Shown here piece by piece: positions 10,997 to 24,335 of a DNA stretch of 64,000 nt (the first letter of the stretch is position 1; each line of letters starts with the position of its first letter). The DNA is from Arabidopsis thaliana (lineage: Eukaryota; Streptophyta; Magnoliopsida; Brassicales; Brassicaceae), in NCBI RefSeq assembly GCF_000001735.4, contig NC_003071.7, forward strand, positions 13,075,151 through 13,139,150, given 5' to 3'. The notes below the pieces were generated by a model. It did no database searches and was not told the DNA's origin. It worked only from the letters and a program-made list of their open reading frames with translations. The position numbers were made by a program, and so were the translations under genes.

Positions 10997-13841
10997 TCAG
11001 CTAGCCAAATGGTTTGGGGAATTATTGAACATACTATGCCACATGTAAGCTCTTGACAAAACCATTTCGAGCTCTTGGTCTGACCAGTTATGTGTCGGAA
11101 GGTGTTGCAGGAACATTACCATTTCTTGAAAATCTAGCTTCTTCAGCTCATCAGACCACTGCATTGTTTACAGAAACAACTTGTATTTGATTCTCGTGGT
11201 TTATAGAAGAAAACATTTTCAAGACCAACGCAAGTTATATTCGATTCAGTGTTTGCTTACCGTCAAGAGAAAGCTAGCATATATATACACCAGGAAGTCT
11301 GGCAACGCATCTCCTTCAGCAAGATAAGTGTCCCATAGTCGATTGATGAGATTGAATGGGATCTAGAAAAGTTCAAAGGTTTGTCAGTTTCACAATTAAA
11401 AACTGCGACTAAACCGGATTTAAGAAACCATGGCATACTGGCATATATTCGTAGGAGTTCAAAGTGATGTTTAACCTCACGAATCAGAAGACAATTATAC
11501 CACCGGAAAGCAAATTGAAGAAACTCTAGCCCATGCTCTTCCATGTGTCTTGAAACAGGTTCTAGTATATAACAAGGCAGATGAAGATGTGACAATGTTA
11601 ACTCTATATTATAAAACAATAATCAGGCCTAAAATGGAAAATAGGTGGTTGGTTAATTATGAATTAATGCACTAAGAAATGCAGTACAATAGCATCAATC
11701 ATCATGACAAGTTGATTAGCATCCCTTGTTCTTATCACTTTATGACATCAACTCATCAAAATGTCGTATATAAGCAAAAGCGTGACTACATTAAAACCAA
11801 ACTTAACACAAGTACACAACCATTGTTAAAGACACAAACTTCAAATTTCCTTAAAATGCAGAAGATGTAAATTAAGGACTTCATGGTAAACAAGTTGAAA
11901 ATCGGACTCAATATAATTAACATGATTCTGTAAGGAGAGGACGTGCATGTCATAAGCTCAAACAATCACCAAAGACACATCCAATTAACAGGAACAAGCT
12001 AGCAAGAACCTACCATCGATACGCCTGACCAGTTCCTTCAGCTTAAACACAAGTCTCTGGATTCCAGGTTGAGCAAACGTGTAATGATCTTGCATACCGT
12101 CAAGGAGCTTTGTTAAGCACCAGTAGCAATCCGCTTCTACATCTGAGACTTTTTCAGCAGATAGATCATCCATTGACCAACTGTCTACACCGCCATCTAG
12201 ATATTCTGACAAGAAAATCACTAGGAAGGGCGTGACCAGGTCATTTATTCCCTGAACATATCCGCTTGCTGGATGTCTAATGGCCCTGCAAACTCAGAAA
12301 ATTCAATTTTTAGATTTAGATTTCAACTGAATTATCCAACGGGTTGTTGGTTGACCCAATGCATTCTGTAACTCACCACGTGTAAAGAATACGCTCCAGT
12401 GATTTCTGCACCTGTTCTTGCTGAAAGAAACTGACATCTGGTACAGTCCTCGGACAGTCAACAGCAATCTGAGAAAGAATTAATTTGCTAAGAGATTTAC
12501 CAACTTTTGAATAATTGGTTATAGAAGCACTGAGACTACAAGATAAACCTGGCGAAGCATATTGATCTCATCATCAGAACGTTCGGAATCTGGAAGGTCA
12601 TAAAATTGGCCAACAGATTCCAGATATTCAAGACGTTTTCTTCTCAGAACAGCCTCCCTTCTATCTGAATTAGGTGGTGCATATCCCTGTTGTCAGTTTA
12701 TATTTAAATTCAAATAGACATAACAAACCAAAATCCAAAATAGTTGCCGTGTTGATGGAAAGAGCTAATAACACAAATCATCTGACTAGTGCAAGTGTGC
12801 CCTCATTCTGACTCTAAATAATCTAAACAGCTATCTATGGAAGATATTATAATGATCAGCATTATAAATGTACATAATAAGGATAAATGGATTACAAGTC
12901 AAATAAACATAAGTTTAACATTGGATATGCTTAGATATGAAAGTCCTAGAGCGTACCAAGAGAAGCCGCCAGACATCAGGCCGCATATAGTGTGGTACAC
13001 CATTCCATGCTAGCTCGCGCAGTTTCTCTGCAGGAATTGAAGAGGAATTTCCATAGTAACCAATTAACAGAATATATGAGAAGATCAAAATGGAGTCTTT
13101 CATTAAGCTATGTCTGGCAAGTGATATCATTCCCATAGGATTCTCACTATCGAAACAGATTCCGGGTAAACAAAACACTACAACAAAGGCAAAGAAGTGT
13201 ACCTAATATGACAGTTGTTTCTGAAAGCACTTTGTTGAACTTCATAACTCTAGCAGAGTCACTTGATCGAACACCTATCTTCAAGTTTTGAACTTCTTTC
13301 ACACTCCTTTCAGCACTAGAGTTTGATCGTAGCTTACCAGCATATGTATTATCATGTTTCTTGCTTGAATTGTGATCCTCCACCTGCATCATCACTCTTA
13401 ATTTCACTTTCCCTTGATACATAAAGAACAAGAGAATAACTCAAAGTCATTTCCACAACTACTATACCTCAACAGGACTTTCGAATAGCTCATTTCTTCC
13501 GGCGTCATTCTCAGATAAGCTCCGTTGATATGTTGGAGAGATTGGGTATGGAGGAGGATCTGATCTCCTAGTCAACAATACCTTACCAGGAATACTTCTA
13601 CCTTTAAGAAACCTAAACAAAAACAAGCAAAAAGTCGAGACAATCAAATCTGAAACCCTGCTAATAAATTTCGTGATTCACAAGTAGCATAACGAAGTTA
13701 CAGATCTAAGAAGACATTGAAATCAGATATAAGAAATGCACGATCCGGGAGGTGATTGACTCATTACCCTTGGACGTTCTTGAGTGTTTGATTGAATCTA
13801 GAATCGTCGCGCTTTTGTTGTTCGTCTTCTCTCTTCTCCAT
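10997..13841 (-). CDS. TBC-domain Rab GTPase-activating protein
   Basis: Ten exons close exactly to 440 residues: 13841-13768, 13612-13468, 13383-13203, 13027-12957, 12686-12549, 12468-12377, 12285-12014, 11561-11476, 11362-11261 and 11158-10997. The first 140 residues are charged and probably disordered. The TBC domain starts around LRELAWNGVPHYMRPDVWRL. Both dual-finger catalytic motifs are present: IxxDxxR as IAVDCPR (R210) and YxQ as SGYVQGINDL (Q245). By family knowledge it stimulates GTP hydrolysis on a Rab, controlling vesicle traffic, and is closest in style to TBC1D22. The target Rab cannot be read from sequence. I recognise it as At2g30710. Confidence 0.9.
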
Positions 13842-14453
13842 GGTTTCTGTTTCTGTTTCAGTTCTGATTTCCGATGTTCCACAACAGAGCTTCTTGCCCA
13901 GAAGTGAAAGAAGATAGTTTTGATTGAGAAATGAGAGAATTTCGGGTTCGATTGCTTTCCATCGATTTCAAGGTCTAAACTCTAAAGTAAAAAAGCGACG
14001 AAAAGTAATTAAAATCCATCTGGAGCAAAATTTGATTTTGTAATCGCAAATGATGCATTTAGGCGTTAATCTAAATCACTCCTTGAATTTGTATTGGTTC
14101 TCTTCGGTAATAAAGTAGTTTTCAAGGCAACTTTGTTTGATATAGTTTGGGCATAAAAAATGTTTACCAGTCATAAACACTACTCAACACAACAAATGAA
14201 CGAAGTATATGATTACTCTTTTCTTTTACAGGATTTTTTTAATTAGAAAATACTCAAATAGCCTGAAAAAACAAATTATTAGTGTAGGTTAAGCTATACA
14301 TTGACTTTCTCTCTTATTGTCGAAGATCGTTAATCTATCACAGAGGGAAAGAATGATCAAACGAATCTATTTTGCATAAATGGCTTCTTATTCATATATT
14401 AGTCAGACTATGTTTTCTCTTGTTTACCGAAATCAACTGTTCAAATGCGGCAA
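13842..14453. other. Spacer between the thioesterase and TBC genes
   Basis: Bases 13842 to about 14000 are the promoter and leader side of the TBC gene. The rest is AT-rich and leads into the 3' UTR of the thioesterase gene, which is also on the - strand. No separate gene is visible. Confidence 0.45.
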
Positions 14454-16388
14454 TCAAGGCAATGAGATGGGTCTCTCTGCGTCCATGCGCTCGATCACTC
14501 TTCTAGCTTCTTCTTCTGTTGCTGGAACCACATTTCTTATTTTCAATCCATCTTTCATGGCCTCAGGTCTCACACTGAAGGTGAAGTAAAACCTGTTGGA
14601 GACCTACCAACCCAAAAATTACATCTCAATAAATTCCTTCACAGCTTAAACATGTATTGTGCATAGTTCAATCAATATATTCTTATCTGTGTACACTTAC
14701 TTCGCTGGATCTGAGCTCTGGACTTGTAACATGAGCTACAACCTCGATGTTTATCAGCGGTTCAGCTGAACTGGTTGCTTCTGTGTACAATACGCGTGAC
14801 TTGAAACGAAGGAAATTTCCAACATCCACCTGCATCATTAGAAAACAGCCCCTTAATCGCTTTCTTCTAAAGCTATCATATATCTCACTGTCTTTTTTCT
14901 TTTCACATCACACCATAACTAGATGAAGATGAGAAAGAAATGAACTCACTGGTTTGATAAAATCGACGCGATCAACTTCGAGAAAACGTGGTGAAACCCC
15001 AGCGAAGGTGTAAGCATTGGAGAAAGCCAACTCAAAAGCTTTGCGCATCAAGAAGCCTCCAAAAATTCTGCCATGAATATTTCGTTGCTGTGGCTGGCAG
15101 ATCAATGAGTTTTCATGGGAAGTATCCTTAATTAGGATGCTGTTCCGATCTGCAAGAGCTGGCATGTCCAGGAATACTCGTCCTTCTGCTAATAACTCAT
15201 TTAGCCTCTCTAAGTCCTTCAACTTCTCATGCTCTTCTTTACCCTGTGCTCTCTTTTGTTTTCGTAGTTTGTTCCTCTCTTCTGCCTCTTTCCACAGAAA
15301 TTTTTCATGCTCAGTTTCTGGCACGACTTGGTTAATTGGAGCTGACTTGCCTGTCTGAGCATCCCGAGCCACGAATGTAAAGTTTGCTTCAAGGGCAACC
15401 GACTCAGAGGAGTTGTTGGTATCTGCAAAAAACAGTTGTTAGAAGAAAGATATAGCAAATCATGAGCTTCTTCGACATGATGACAATGATTGTTGTTGAC
15501 AGAACATCTCAAATACATCTCACAACGCTTCAAACTGGTATTCACAACTATATATATTTCTTTATTTACCACCTTATTCAACAGTTCAAGCATGACCTTT
15601 CTATTTTTTTGAGACAGTGAAGCTCCTCCAAACCTAACAAGACTCAAGTGTCTATCATCTATATAGTTTACAGAGAAACTGATACCTTGAATTTGGAGTA
15701 CTTGTAATTGCATCTCCATGGATGATCTACCAACCCATGTAACAGCACCAACTATACTAAGGTCAGTATCTACACGAATAGGTCTTTTCATGATAATCCT
15801 ATCCACTGAAGCAGTCACCAAAATCATCGATCTCGCACTGCTGTCACCACCACAATGCTGTTTCAGTAAAAGCACACAAAACAAAGTTATATTCAAATAC
15901 TCAGGATGCAAACAAATAAGAAGGCAAGAGCCAAAAACAAGAACCTTGAAGGAGATGGTTCCAGCAAGAGCGTCAAGATCTTCAACCAATTTACCAGTAC
16001 GAATCTCATTCCAAGGATTCCTATATTGTTCTCGAAGAACAAAATCAGAAGAAAACTTATAGAGAATTGACGTTCGGCTTCGAGACGGAGATTTAGCCGT
16101 CAATTTTGACTGAGAAGCGTCGTCTCCGGTAGGAATTTCGAACATATTACGACGAGCTTCCCAAAGCGCATTAGTCACCGGAGAATGATACATTCCAGGC
16201 CATAAGCTAATTGGTTTCCGCATTGAAGATCCTGCATCGATCGAATTTTGATCAGGATTTTCATCTGACGGTACCGTCGAATTCCACATCTTCTGAGACC
16301 TCGTAGCCGGAATCCAAAATCCATCACCAAGTTTCCCGCGGTTTCTCCGTAGAGAATGGGAGAGAAGCTTTCCCGCTGAAGATCTCAT
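14454..16388 (-). CDS. Acyl-CoA thioesterase with two hotdog domains (ACOT9-like)
   Basis: Five exons: 16388-15945, 15857-15686, 15422-14950, 14829-14701 and 14603-14454, giving 455 residues. The N-terminus is rich in Arg and Ser without acidic residues (MRSSAGKLLSHSLRRNRGK), suggesting mitochondrial or plastid import. Hotdog 1 is around residues 130-260 (SMILVTASVDRIIMKRPI and onward). A charged Lys/Glu helix follows. Hotdog 2 has the typical entry NIHGRIFGGFLMRKAFELAF, including a conserved G-GGF turn. The double-hotdog layout matches ACOT9-type enzymes that hydrolyse acyl-CoA to free fatty acid and CoA. Substrate chain length cannot be inferred. I recognise it as At2g30720. Confidence 0.87.
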
Positions 16389-17699
16389 GGATCTACGATG
16401 ACGGAAGCAGAGAATTGGAGAGGTACAATTTTCCTTTATGAATCGATAGAATCTCTCATTCTTTCCTTTTGCCTGTTCTCTCGTTGTGAGCTAAGTGCTA
16501 ATCACGCTACAGTGATTTTTTGTCTTGGTGGAAAGCTAAATACAGATATTAGAAATGAATTTAATAAATAGGAATATTCAAAATTTGAAAGTCCTATTGA
16601 AGCACATTATATTTGACTAACATGACTTGTGGCATAAAAAACGTGTAATACCGAACTAATGTTTTGGCCAAACAAATGTACTAAACTAGTGTTATTAGAA
16701 AATTAAAATTAAAATCAAGAGTTTTTGAAAGTTTGTCAAAAATAAGTACTCTGTTAATTTAAATAACAAAACTGTATTTGATTTAATGTAACAAAAAAAA
16801 AAGAGAAAAAAAATCTGAAGATGAAATGATAAGTTGATATTATCTACGGATTACATATTGATTATTATTTATTGTTTTCAAATCTTTTTGCTTGGGATAG
16901 AATATTTGATATTCTTTGTACTTCAACAAAACACCATTGTAAAATCTTACTTATTATTGTTTTCCTTTTCCGATTTGTGTTGACAATTGTGAGAGAATAC
17001 AACTCATAAGAATGACACTAAATAATAAAATTTAAAACACTATACTTTGAGTAAATCTATAAATTTTAAGAATCAGACCTAACTTTAAATGTGAAAATAT
17101 AATTATACTATATAATAGTTAGGTGTAATAATAATTTCTAGATTTATTAAAAACTTATTTTCTAGAAATTTAGGTTATATATATGGTTCTCACAATTTAA
17201 TTACTTATGTAGATAACTAGAAAATTGGGGGTAGGTTTTGCTTTCTTAACTTTATAATTTTTAAAAAAAATTTGATGTGCCCATTTGAAGAGGATCTTCG
17301 TTCGGAGTGATTCTGATTATATATATGTTTCTTTTATACATAAAACTTTAGCGTAAACTCGAATAGATTTATCATTTAGGTAACGATTTTAGTTTTTTAG
17401 TCTATGTGATCTTGCTAGTATATAATCTTTCATTCCTGCCTAAGTAGTGCCTAGTGAAACTGTAACGTTATTTCACCAATTATATTCAAAGTGATGTCGC
17501 TGCAATGACAATGACAACTTCATTTCTTAAAACTTTGTCCTACTTACTGTGGGTTTGGTCTAGATTTGTTGTTAGAATTCTGTAGTGTGATCACGAGTTG
17601 ATAGAAAATTGTATATTTTATGCATCTATTTTCAATACTTTTGAATGGTTTCAGGAGGTAAAAGTTTTGGAAAATCCATATTTGAAGAATATAACAAGA
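16389..17699. other. Intergenic region with a decayed leader of the first kinase
   Basis: The sequence is AT-rich and has no ORF of note. From about 17280 to 17699 it is recognisably similar to the leader of the second kinase (20480-21248), for example the segments around 17282 and 20488 (GAGGATCTTCGTT). The tandem duplication therefore included the 5' leader. Confidence 0.5.
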
Positions 17700-19527
17700 A
17701 TGCGCAAGTGGATATGTTGTGCGGGTAAAAAAGGAGTTTCAGATTCTTCAAATGAGAACAGTAAGTTTCAAGAGATCACTTAACTTACTGATTTTTCTGT
17801 CTATGTATGATTTTGATTTGATGATTTTTTGGGAAAATAATGGATTCGAGTGGTATTGTTTCCTTCATAAATATAGGCTTCAGCTTTCAGGCTTTGTATA
17901 AAGTATCATATTTAACCACTTAAAATGAGTTGACTATTTTAAAGCAGGGACGTGAAACATTTGATGAATGCTTTTGTACGTTTCTAATAAGAAAATGTTT
18001 TTTTTTCTTGTCATCACATATGTAGCAAATCAAAAGAATCAAAAACCACAAGATCTTGCAAAGCCTAAGGAGATTCTTCCCATTATAGTTCCTTCCTTGT
18101 CAGTGGATGAGGTTAATGAACAGACTGACAATTTTGGACCAAATTCTCTGATTGGTGAGGGATCTTATGGAAGGGTATACTATGCAACTCTAAATGATGG
18201 AAAAGCAGTTGCTTTGAAGAAACTCGATCTTGCACCTGAAGATGAAACAAACACCGAGTTTTTAAGCCAGGTTATAGATCTTGTTTCAATCTCTTTTCCC
18301 TTCCTTTGTCTTAAGGAAACTTGTATTTACATTCTCTTGCTTCTTTCTCCTTAGGTTTCCATGGTTTCAAGACTAAAGCATGAGAATCTCATTCAACTGG
18401 TCGGTTATTGTGTTGATGAAAACCTTCGTGTTCTTGCTTATGAGTTTGCAACAATGGGATCATTGCACGATATTCTGCATGGTATAATGAGTTTCTCCGC
18501 CCTTCTTATTTTAAAACTTTTTTCTGTTTTAAATAACTAAGAGGTTCTCGGCCTAGGATTGTTTTCTCCATGATTGTGTCATGTGATGTTATTACAGGTA
18601 GGAAGGGAGTTCAAGATGCACTACCAGGTCCAACACTTGACTGGATAACAAGGGTGAAGATAGCCGTTGAGGCAGCTAGAGGTTTAGAATACCTTCATGA
18701 GAAGGTTCAGCCTCAAGTAATACATAGAGACATAAGATCTAGCAATATACTTCTTTTTGACGACTATCAAGCAAAAATTGCTGATTTTAATCTTTCAAAT
18801 CAATCTCCTGATAATGCTGCTCGTTTACAATCTACAAGAGTTTTGGGCAGCTTTGGCTATTACTCTCCAGAGTAATCCTCCATAGTTTGTAAACTTTTAA
18901 ATTTTGTTGCATCGTTATAAAAGTATGTACGAGCTAGCTAAATGTGACTTGCCATTTGTAGATATGCTATGACTGGAGAGTTGACACATAAGAGTGATGT
19001 ATATGGTTTTGGGGTTGTACTTCTAGAGCTCTTGACAGGGAGGAAACCAGTTGACCATACAATGCCGCGAGGCCAACAAAGTCTTGTAACTTGGGTATGT
19101 TTTAGCTACTCTTTTTCCATCTCAATATATATGTATCATACTGTGTTTTAATCTCATATCTTATAACTGTGTATTATTCAGGCTACACCGAAACTTAGTG
19201 AAGATACAGTAGAGGAGTGTGTTGATCCAAAGCTAAAGGGAGAATATTCTCCTAAATCAGTAGCTAAGGTACACTACTTTCATCCCAGAGAGTATATAAA
19301 TATCTAAAAAAGGGTTAGGATGGTAACTTAATAGACAAGAATTACATGTCTTTGGTCGTTTTAATCGCCAAAAAATGATCTAATATTTATGTAATTTGGT
19401 AACGCAGCTAGCAGCGGTGGCAGCATTGTGTGTGCAATATGAATCTAATTGTAGACCAAAAATGAGTACAGTTGTGAAAGCTTTGCAACAACTTCTTATA
19501 GCGACAGGCTCAATACCGCAATTCTAA
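17700..19527 (+). CDS. PTI1-like receptor-like cytoplasmic kinase, copy 1
   Basis: Seven exons: 17700-17760, 18026-18270, 18355-18481, 18598-18871, 18962-19094, 19182-19268 and 19408-19527, giving 348 residues. There is no signal peptide or membrane segment. The Cys pair near the N-terminus (MRKWICC) could be palmitoylated. The Gly loop is [10 protein letters not shown], the ATP-anchoring Lys is in VALKKLD, and the catalytic loop is HRDIRSSN. The DFG position reads DFN ([12 protein letters not shown]). The activation segment and APE equivalent (SPEYAMTG) are present. PTI1-like kinases act in immune and oxidative signalling downstream of AGC kinases such as OXI1; the role of this copy is inferred. 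It is a close tandem paralogue of the next gene. I recognise it as At2g30730. The first exon is shorter than in copy 2, so the N-terminus is less certain. Confidence 0.85.
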
Positions 19528-19622
19528 ATTCGTGCGCTTTTAAAATACTATCTTATATTGTTTTTGGACAACAGAGTTAGAATCTTCATTCATACAAAAG
19601 AGACATTTTACTTTGATTTGGA

Positions 19623-19648
<26 letters not shown>
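19623..19648. repeat. (AT)n microsatellite, about 13 units
   Basis: An uninterrupted AT dinucleotide run lies about 100 bases downstream of the first kinase stop codon. Confidence 0.85.
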
Positions 19649-19653
<5 letters not shown>

Positions 19654-20030
19654 CTACTAAGTCTTGTGCATGATTAGGTATATAATCATTGATGGATAAA
19701 TAAGAGATGAGGTTACATATTCAGGCTTCAAATTTTTTATATTTGGTGATCAAAATTTAAAAAAAAATTAGGTGAGTTTGGTCTTTTTAAAGCTAAAAAA
19801 TATTGAAACACAACAAAGCAAAAAAATGAGTGATTGATTTCAATTATAAGGTGAAAATAGAAAGAAAATAATACAAAAATATTACTTTTAAAAACATTAT
19901 TAATTTAAGAAGAAAAAGGGCAAATGAGAAAAGTGGACTTTCCTTTTAGGCTGTTTTAATAATCGTCTTCCCCGCGGTTTGCCCATCTGTCTCCGTCTTC
20001 ATCATCAAGCAAAAAAAAAACTCATCTTTC

Positions 20031-20231
<201 letters not shown>

Positions 20232-21248
20232 TCATCTACAGAGTTAATAATCATTAAGCGAAGAAGATCCCTAGAAAGATTGATCAGAGAAAGTCTCAGC
20301 TGAAGCACGTTTTTGGAAAACCCAGATTTGACGGGTATATATCTAATATTTTCTTTCAATTTGGATCAATTCTCTTGATTTTCTACCTTTATAGAGCTTA
20401 TTGATTCGTTTCCCTTTGACCCAATTTTGCTTTCTTTATTTAGATTTCAAATTTCTTACTCGATTTCGTTTTGTGCCCCATTTGAGGATCTTCGTTGTAG
20501 ACGCGATTCTCAGTGGTTCTGAGTGTTAATTCGAGTAGAATCTCTTCTGGGTAACGTTTCTCATTTGAAATTCACAGTAAAGTTTTGATCTTTCATTCTT
20601 TTCGTTTTTTTCAATATCCAGTTTATCCATAGTAGTTGACTATTGCCAACCTTATCTGACGGCAGAATTTTGTCCCTTTCTGATTTGTAATTTTGCAGTT
20701 CGACTAATGGAATGTGGAGTTGTTGATTGAGAATTGCATTTTTTATTATGATTAGAGAATTACCAACTCATTGTTCCAAAAGCTTGTGCTTATCATCATT
20801 GCTATCTTGATGCAAATCTGAATCCAGTTTCTGGTTTTGACTTTACTTTGAAGCTTTTTTTTTTCAGTTATGTGAAAATGTTGCTGTGATTTGTTAGATG
20901 GTTTCAATATGCCTAAACAAATTTGTACTTGCTAGTTACAATATTTGAATCATGTCTAGGGGACAGTTGCTTTACTTGTTTGCATTTTGGAGGTAGTGAT
21001 CTGAAGCATTAACTTAAATTGAAGTAGCAGGTTGTGACATTGTAACATTAGATGTTAAGTAATGCCGCTGCCATGGCAGTGACTATTTCATTTGTTAAAA
21101 TTTTGTTCTACTTACTTTGGCATTGACATGTAGTGTAACGAGCTAATAGAGGATTGTTACTTTTTTCTGCATCTATAATCAGTTGCTTTGAATGGTTTCA
21201 GGTACTAAGAAGCTGTGGAGGATCTATATTTGAAAGAAGAGAACAAGG

Positions 21249-23135
21249 ATGCGTAGGTGGATCTGTTGTGGGGATAAAAAAGGAGATTCAGATTTATCAA
21301 ATGAAGAGGTGCATTTGAAAAGTCCATGGCAAAATTCTGAGGGTATGTTGCAGACCCAGAGATCACTTAACTTACTGATACTTATTGTCTATGTATGGTT
21401 CGGATTTGATAATCTATTGGGAATATGATTTTGGTGGTATTGTTTGCGTACTAAATATAGGCTTAAGCTTTCAGAGTTTTTATAATTAGTATCATAGTTT
21501 CCCACATAAGAATTAGTATTTGACTGTTTTGAAGGAGTGAACTTGTAACATTTGATGAATATCTGTAATGGTTCTAATAAGAATATGGTATTTGCATGTT
21601 ATCACGTATGTAGCAAATCAAAAGAATCAAAAACCACAAGCTGTTGTAAAGCCTGAGGCGCAGAAAGAAGCTCTTCCCATCGAAGTTCCTCCCTTGTCTG
21701 TGGATGAGGTTAAAGAAAAGACTGACAATTTTGGATCTAAGTCTCTGATTGGTGAGGGTTCTTATGGAAGGGTATATTATGCAACTCTAAATGATGGGAA
21801 AGCAGTTGCTTTGAAGAAACTCGATGTTGCACCTGAAGCTGAAACAAACACCGAGTTCCTGAATCAGGTTATAAATTTTGCTTCAATCCCCCTTCCCTTC
21901 ATTTCCTTCTATCTTCAGAAAAGAAATTCTTTACAATCTCTTGCTTCCTTCTTCTTAGGTTTCCATGGTTTCAAGACTAAAACATGAGAATCTCATTCAA
22001 CTGGTTGGTTATTGTGTTGATGAAAACCTCCGTGTTCTTGCTTATGAGTTTGCAACAATGGGATCACTGCACGACATTCTACATGGTATGAGGAGCTTCC
22101 ACGCTCATTCTTGTTAGAAAACTTCCTTGCTTGGGAAAAATATAGAAAACAGAATCGATTTCTTGATGGAATGTGTTACTATTATAGGTAGGAAGGGAGT
22201 TCAAGGAGCACAGCCAGGTCCAACACTTGACTGGTTAACGAGGGTGAAGATAGCTGTTGAGGCAGCTAGGGGTTTAGAATACCTTCATGAGAAGGTTCAG
22301 CCTCCTGTAATACATAGAGACATAAGATCTAGCAATGTTCTCCTTTTTGAAGACTATCAAGCAAAAGTTGCAGATTTTAATCTCTCAAATCAAGCTCCTG
22401 ATAATGCTGCTCGTCTTCACTCTACGAGAGTTTTAGGCACCTTTGGCTATCACGCTCCAGAGTAATCTTCCTTAAACCCTTAAAACTTTTGTTGCGTCCA
22501 AATGAAATTATGAGCAAGGCAGCTAAAATGTTTCTTTCCATTTGCAGATATGCTATGACAGGACAGTTAACGCAGAAGAGTGACGTGTATAGCTTTGGGG
22601 TTGTTCTTCTAGAGCTTTTGACAGGAAGGAAACCTGTAGATCATACAATGCCACGCGGCCAACAGAGTCTTGTAACTTGGGTATGTTTGTTATCTGCTCG
22701 CTGTCCAAATCTGTATCCTGCTCTGTTTCTATCTCATGTCTTACAAATTGAAGTGTGCTGTCTATTATTCAGGCTACACCGAGACTCAGTGAAGATAAAG
22801 TGAAGCAATGTGTTGATCCAAAGTTAAAAGGAGAATATCCTCCTAAATCAGTAGCCAAGGTACACTATGTTCCTCGCACAAGTATCTAAATATCTGAACA
22901 TTCGATAATAACTCAAGTTGCATAGACTAAAGCTACATGTCTTTTGACCTTTTTAGTTGTAAATATAATCTGAAGTTTATGAATCTGTAATGTGGCAATA
23001 CAGCTAGCAGCGGTGGCAGCATTATGTGTGCAATACGAATCTGAGTTTAGACCAAATATGAGTATAGTTGTAAAAGCTTTGCAGCCACTTCTCAAACCAC
23101 CAGCACCAGCCCCAGCCCCAGTACCGGAATCCTGA
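21249..23135 (+). CDS. PTI1-like receptor-like cytoplasmic kinase, copy 2
   Basis: Seven exons: 21249-21342, 21614-21867, 21959-22085, 22188-22461, 22548-22680, 22773-22859 and 23004-23135, giving 366 residues. All intron positions match copy 1. Kinase motifs are the Gly loop [10 protein letters not shown] (about 77-86), Lys99, HRDIRSSN (H201-R202-D203), DFN at 221-223 in place of DFG, and APEYAMTG. The N-terminal MRRWICC suggests S-acylation. The tail is Pro/Ala-rich ([13 protein letters not shown]), which copy 1 lacks. By family knowledge it is a cytoplasmic Ser/Thr kinase in stress or immune signalling. I recognise it as At2g30740. A decayed third copy of this gene lies at 29541-29980. Confidence 0.92.
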
Positions 23136-24335
23136 GTTTGTGCACCTTTTAAATACCAGCCATCTTCTTCGTGCAATAGAGTTGGGTTCTTTGTTCATAC
23201 AAAGTGAGAATTATACTCTGATTTGGGAAAAACATAGACATGATCTTACTATTAGTTTTCATTTTGGTGTTAAAGAAGAGTGCTTAATATTTCTCATTTG
23301 TTATGTGAGGTATTGGAAACAGGCTTTTTTTACTTGATTGGCGTGGAGAACAAACATGTTTTGCATTTGGTGTCTTTTTTTTTTGTTCTCCTTTTCTGAA
23401 TATATTGACAAGCTCTGTTTAAGGGTTTCTGAATCCACCATTTGAAATTGTTATTCTTTTTAACCTTTACACAGTCAACAGAGTGCGTAACAAGTTATGC
23501 ATTATATTCAACGTATTCAACCCCATCAAAGAAATATCTCGTTAGTTCTCTTTGATGCTTGCAAAAAACACAAAAACAAAAAACAGTTGGTCCATTTAAT
23601 ATGTTTTCATTCTTGTTTTCTTTTTGTCCTTCATGATCAAGTTTATTAATAGATCAATGATCTATCTAAATTGGACGAAGCCAAAGATATTTCAATGTGA
23701 TAGGAGAATAAAGATGATAACAAGGATTGGTAAGATATCAGTCTCCTTCCATGCACCATTTGTAGAACACTTGTAGCCATGAAATATCAGGTCTTGTGCA
23801 ATGGAGCGTTGTTCAACGTTTTCCACTGTCAATTTTTGCACCCTGTGCATTTTTTTCAAATTGTTGCTTGACATTCCGCAATCTGAAAACCCTCATGAAG
23901 TCATGATGTGGATCGGACTATTGTCCATTCATTAAATATTTTATTGTTACGTGCCTTTAAAATCTTATAATTACGTGTGGACTTTTTGTGTTTTTAAAAT
24001 CTTAATTAGAAAGTACAATGTATGTTTATATCCTTATTGTCTAATTAATGTGTTTTATTTGATTAATATTATATATAAAACCAAAAAATAACATATATGA
24101 AATTCCGTCATATTTATAAAAGTTTCATAACTAATTTGTGAAAATGATTTTGTAATTACATAGTGATGTATTTTATCAACTAATTAACCACTAATAGAAT
24201 TTTTTCTATAAAAAAAAAACATGTTTATAAATTGTAGGATATGCTTATTTTCTAAAATGAAGGATTTTATTATATCTTACAATGCTTCTTATTAATTAAG
24301 TGCATAACAAGGTAAAAGATAAAAAGAGAAACATT
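23136..24335. other. Intergenic spacer between the kinase and CYP71A12
   Basis: This stretch contains the kinase 3' UTR and AT-rich spacer. One 60-codon ORF on the - strand (23692-23874) has balanced codon use and a hydrophobic C-terminus (ILPILVIIFILLSH), but I do not recognise it. The right end (24180-24335) is similar to 34660-34758 in front of the CYP71A13 stop, so the duplicated block extends past the P450 3' end. Confidence 0.4.
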
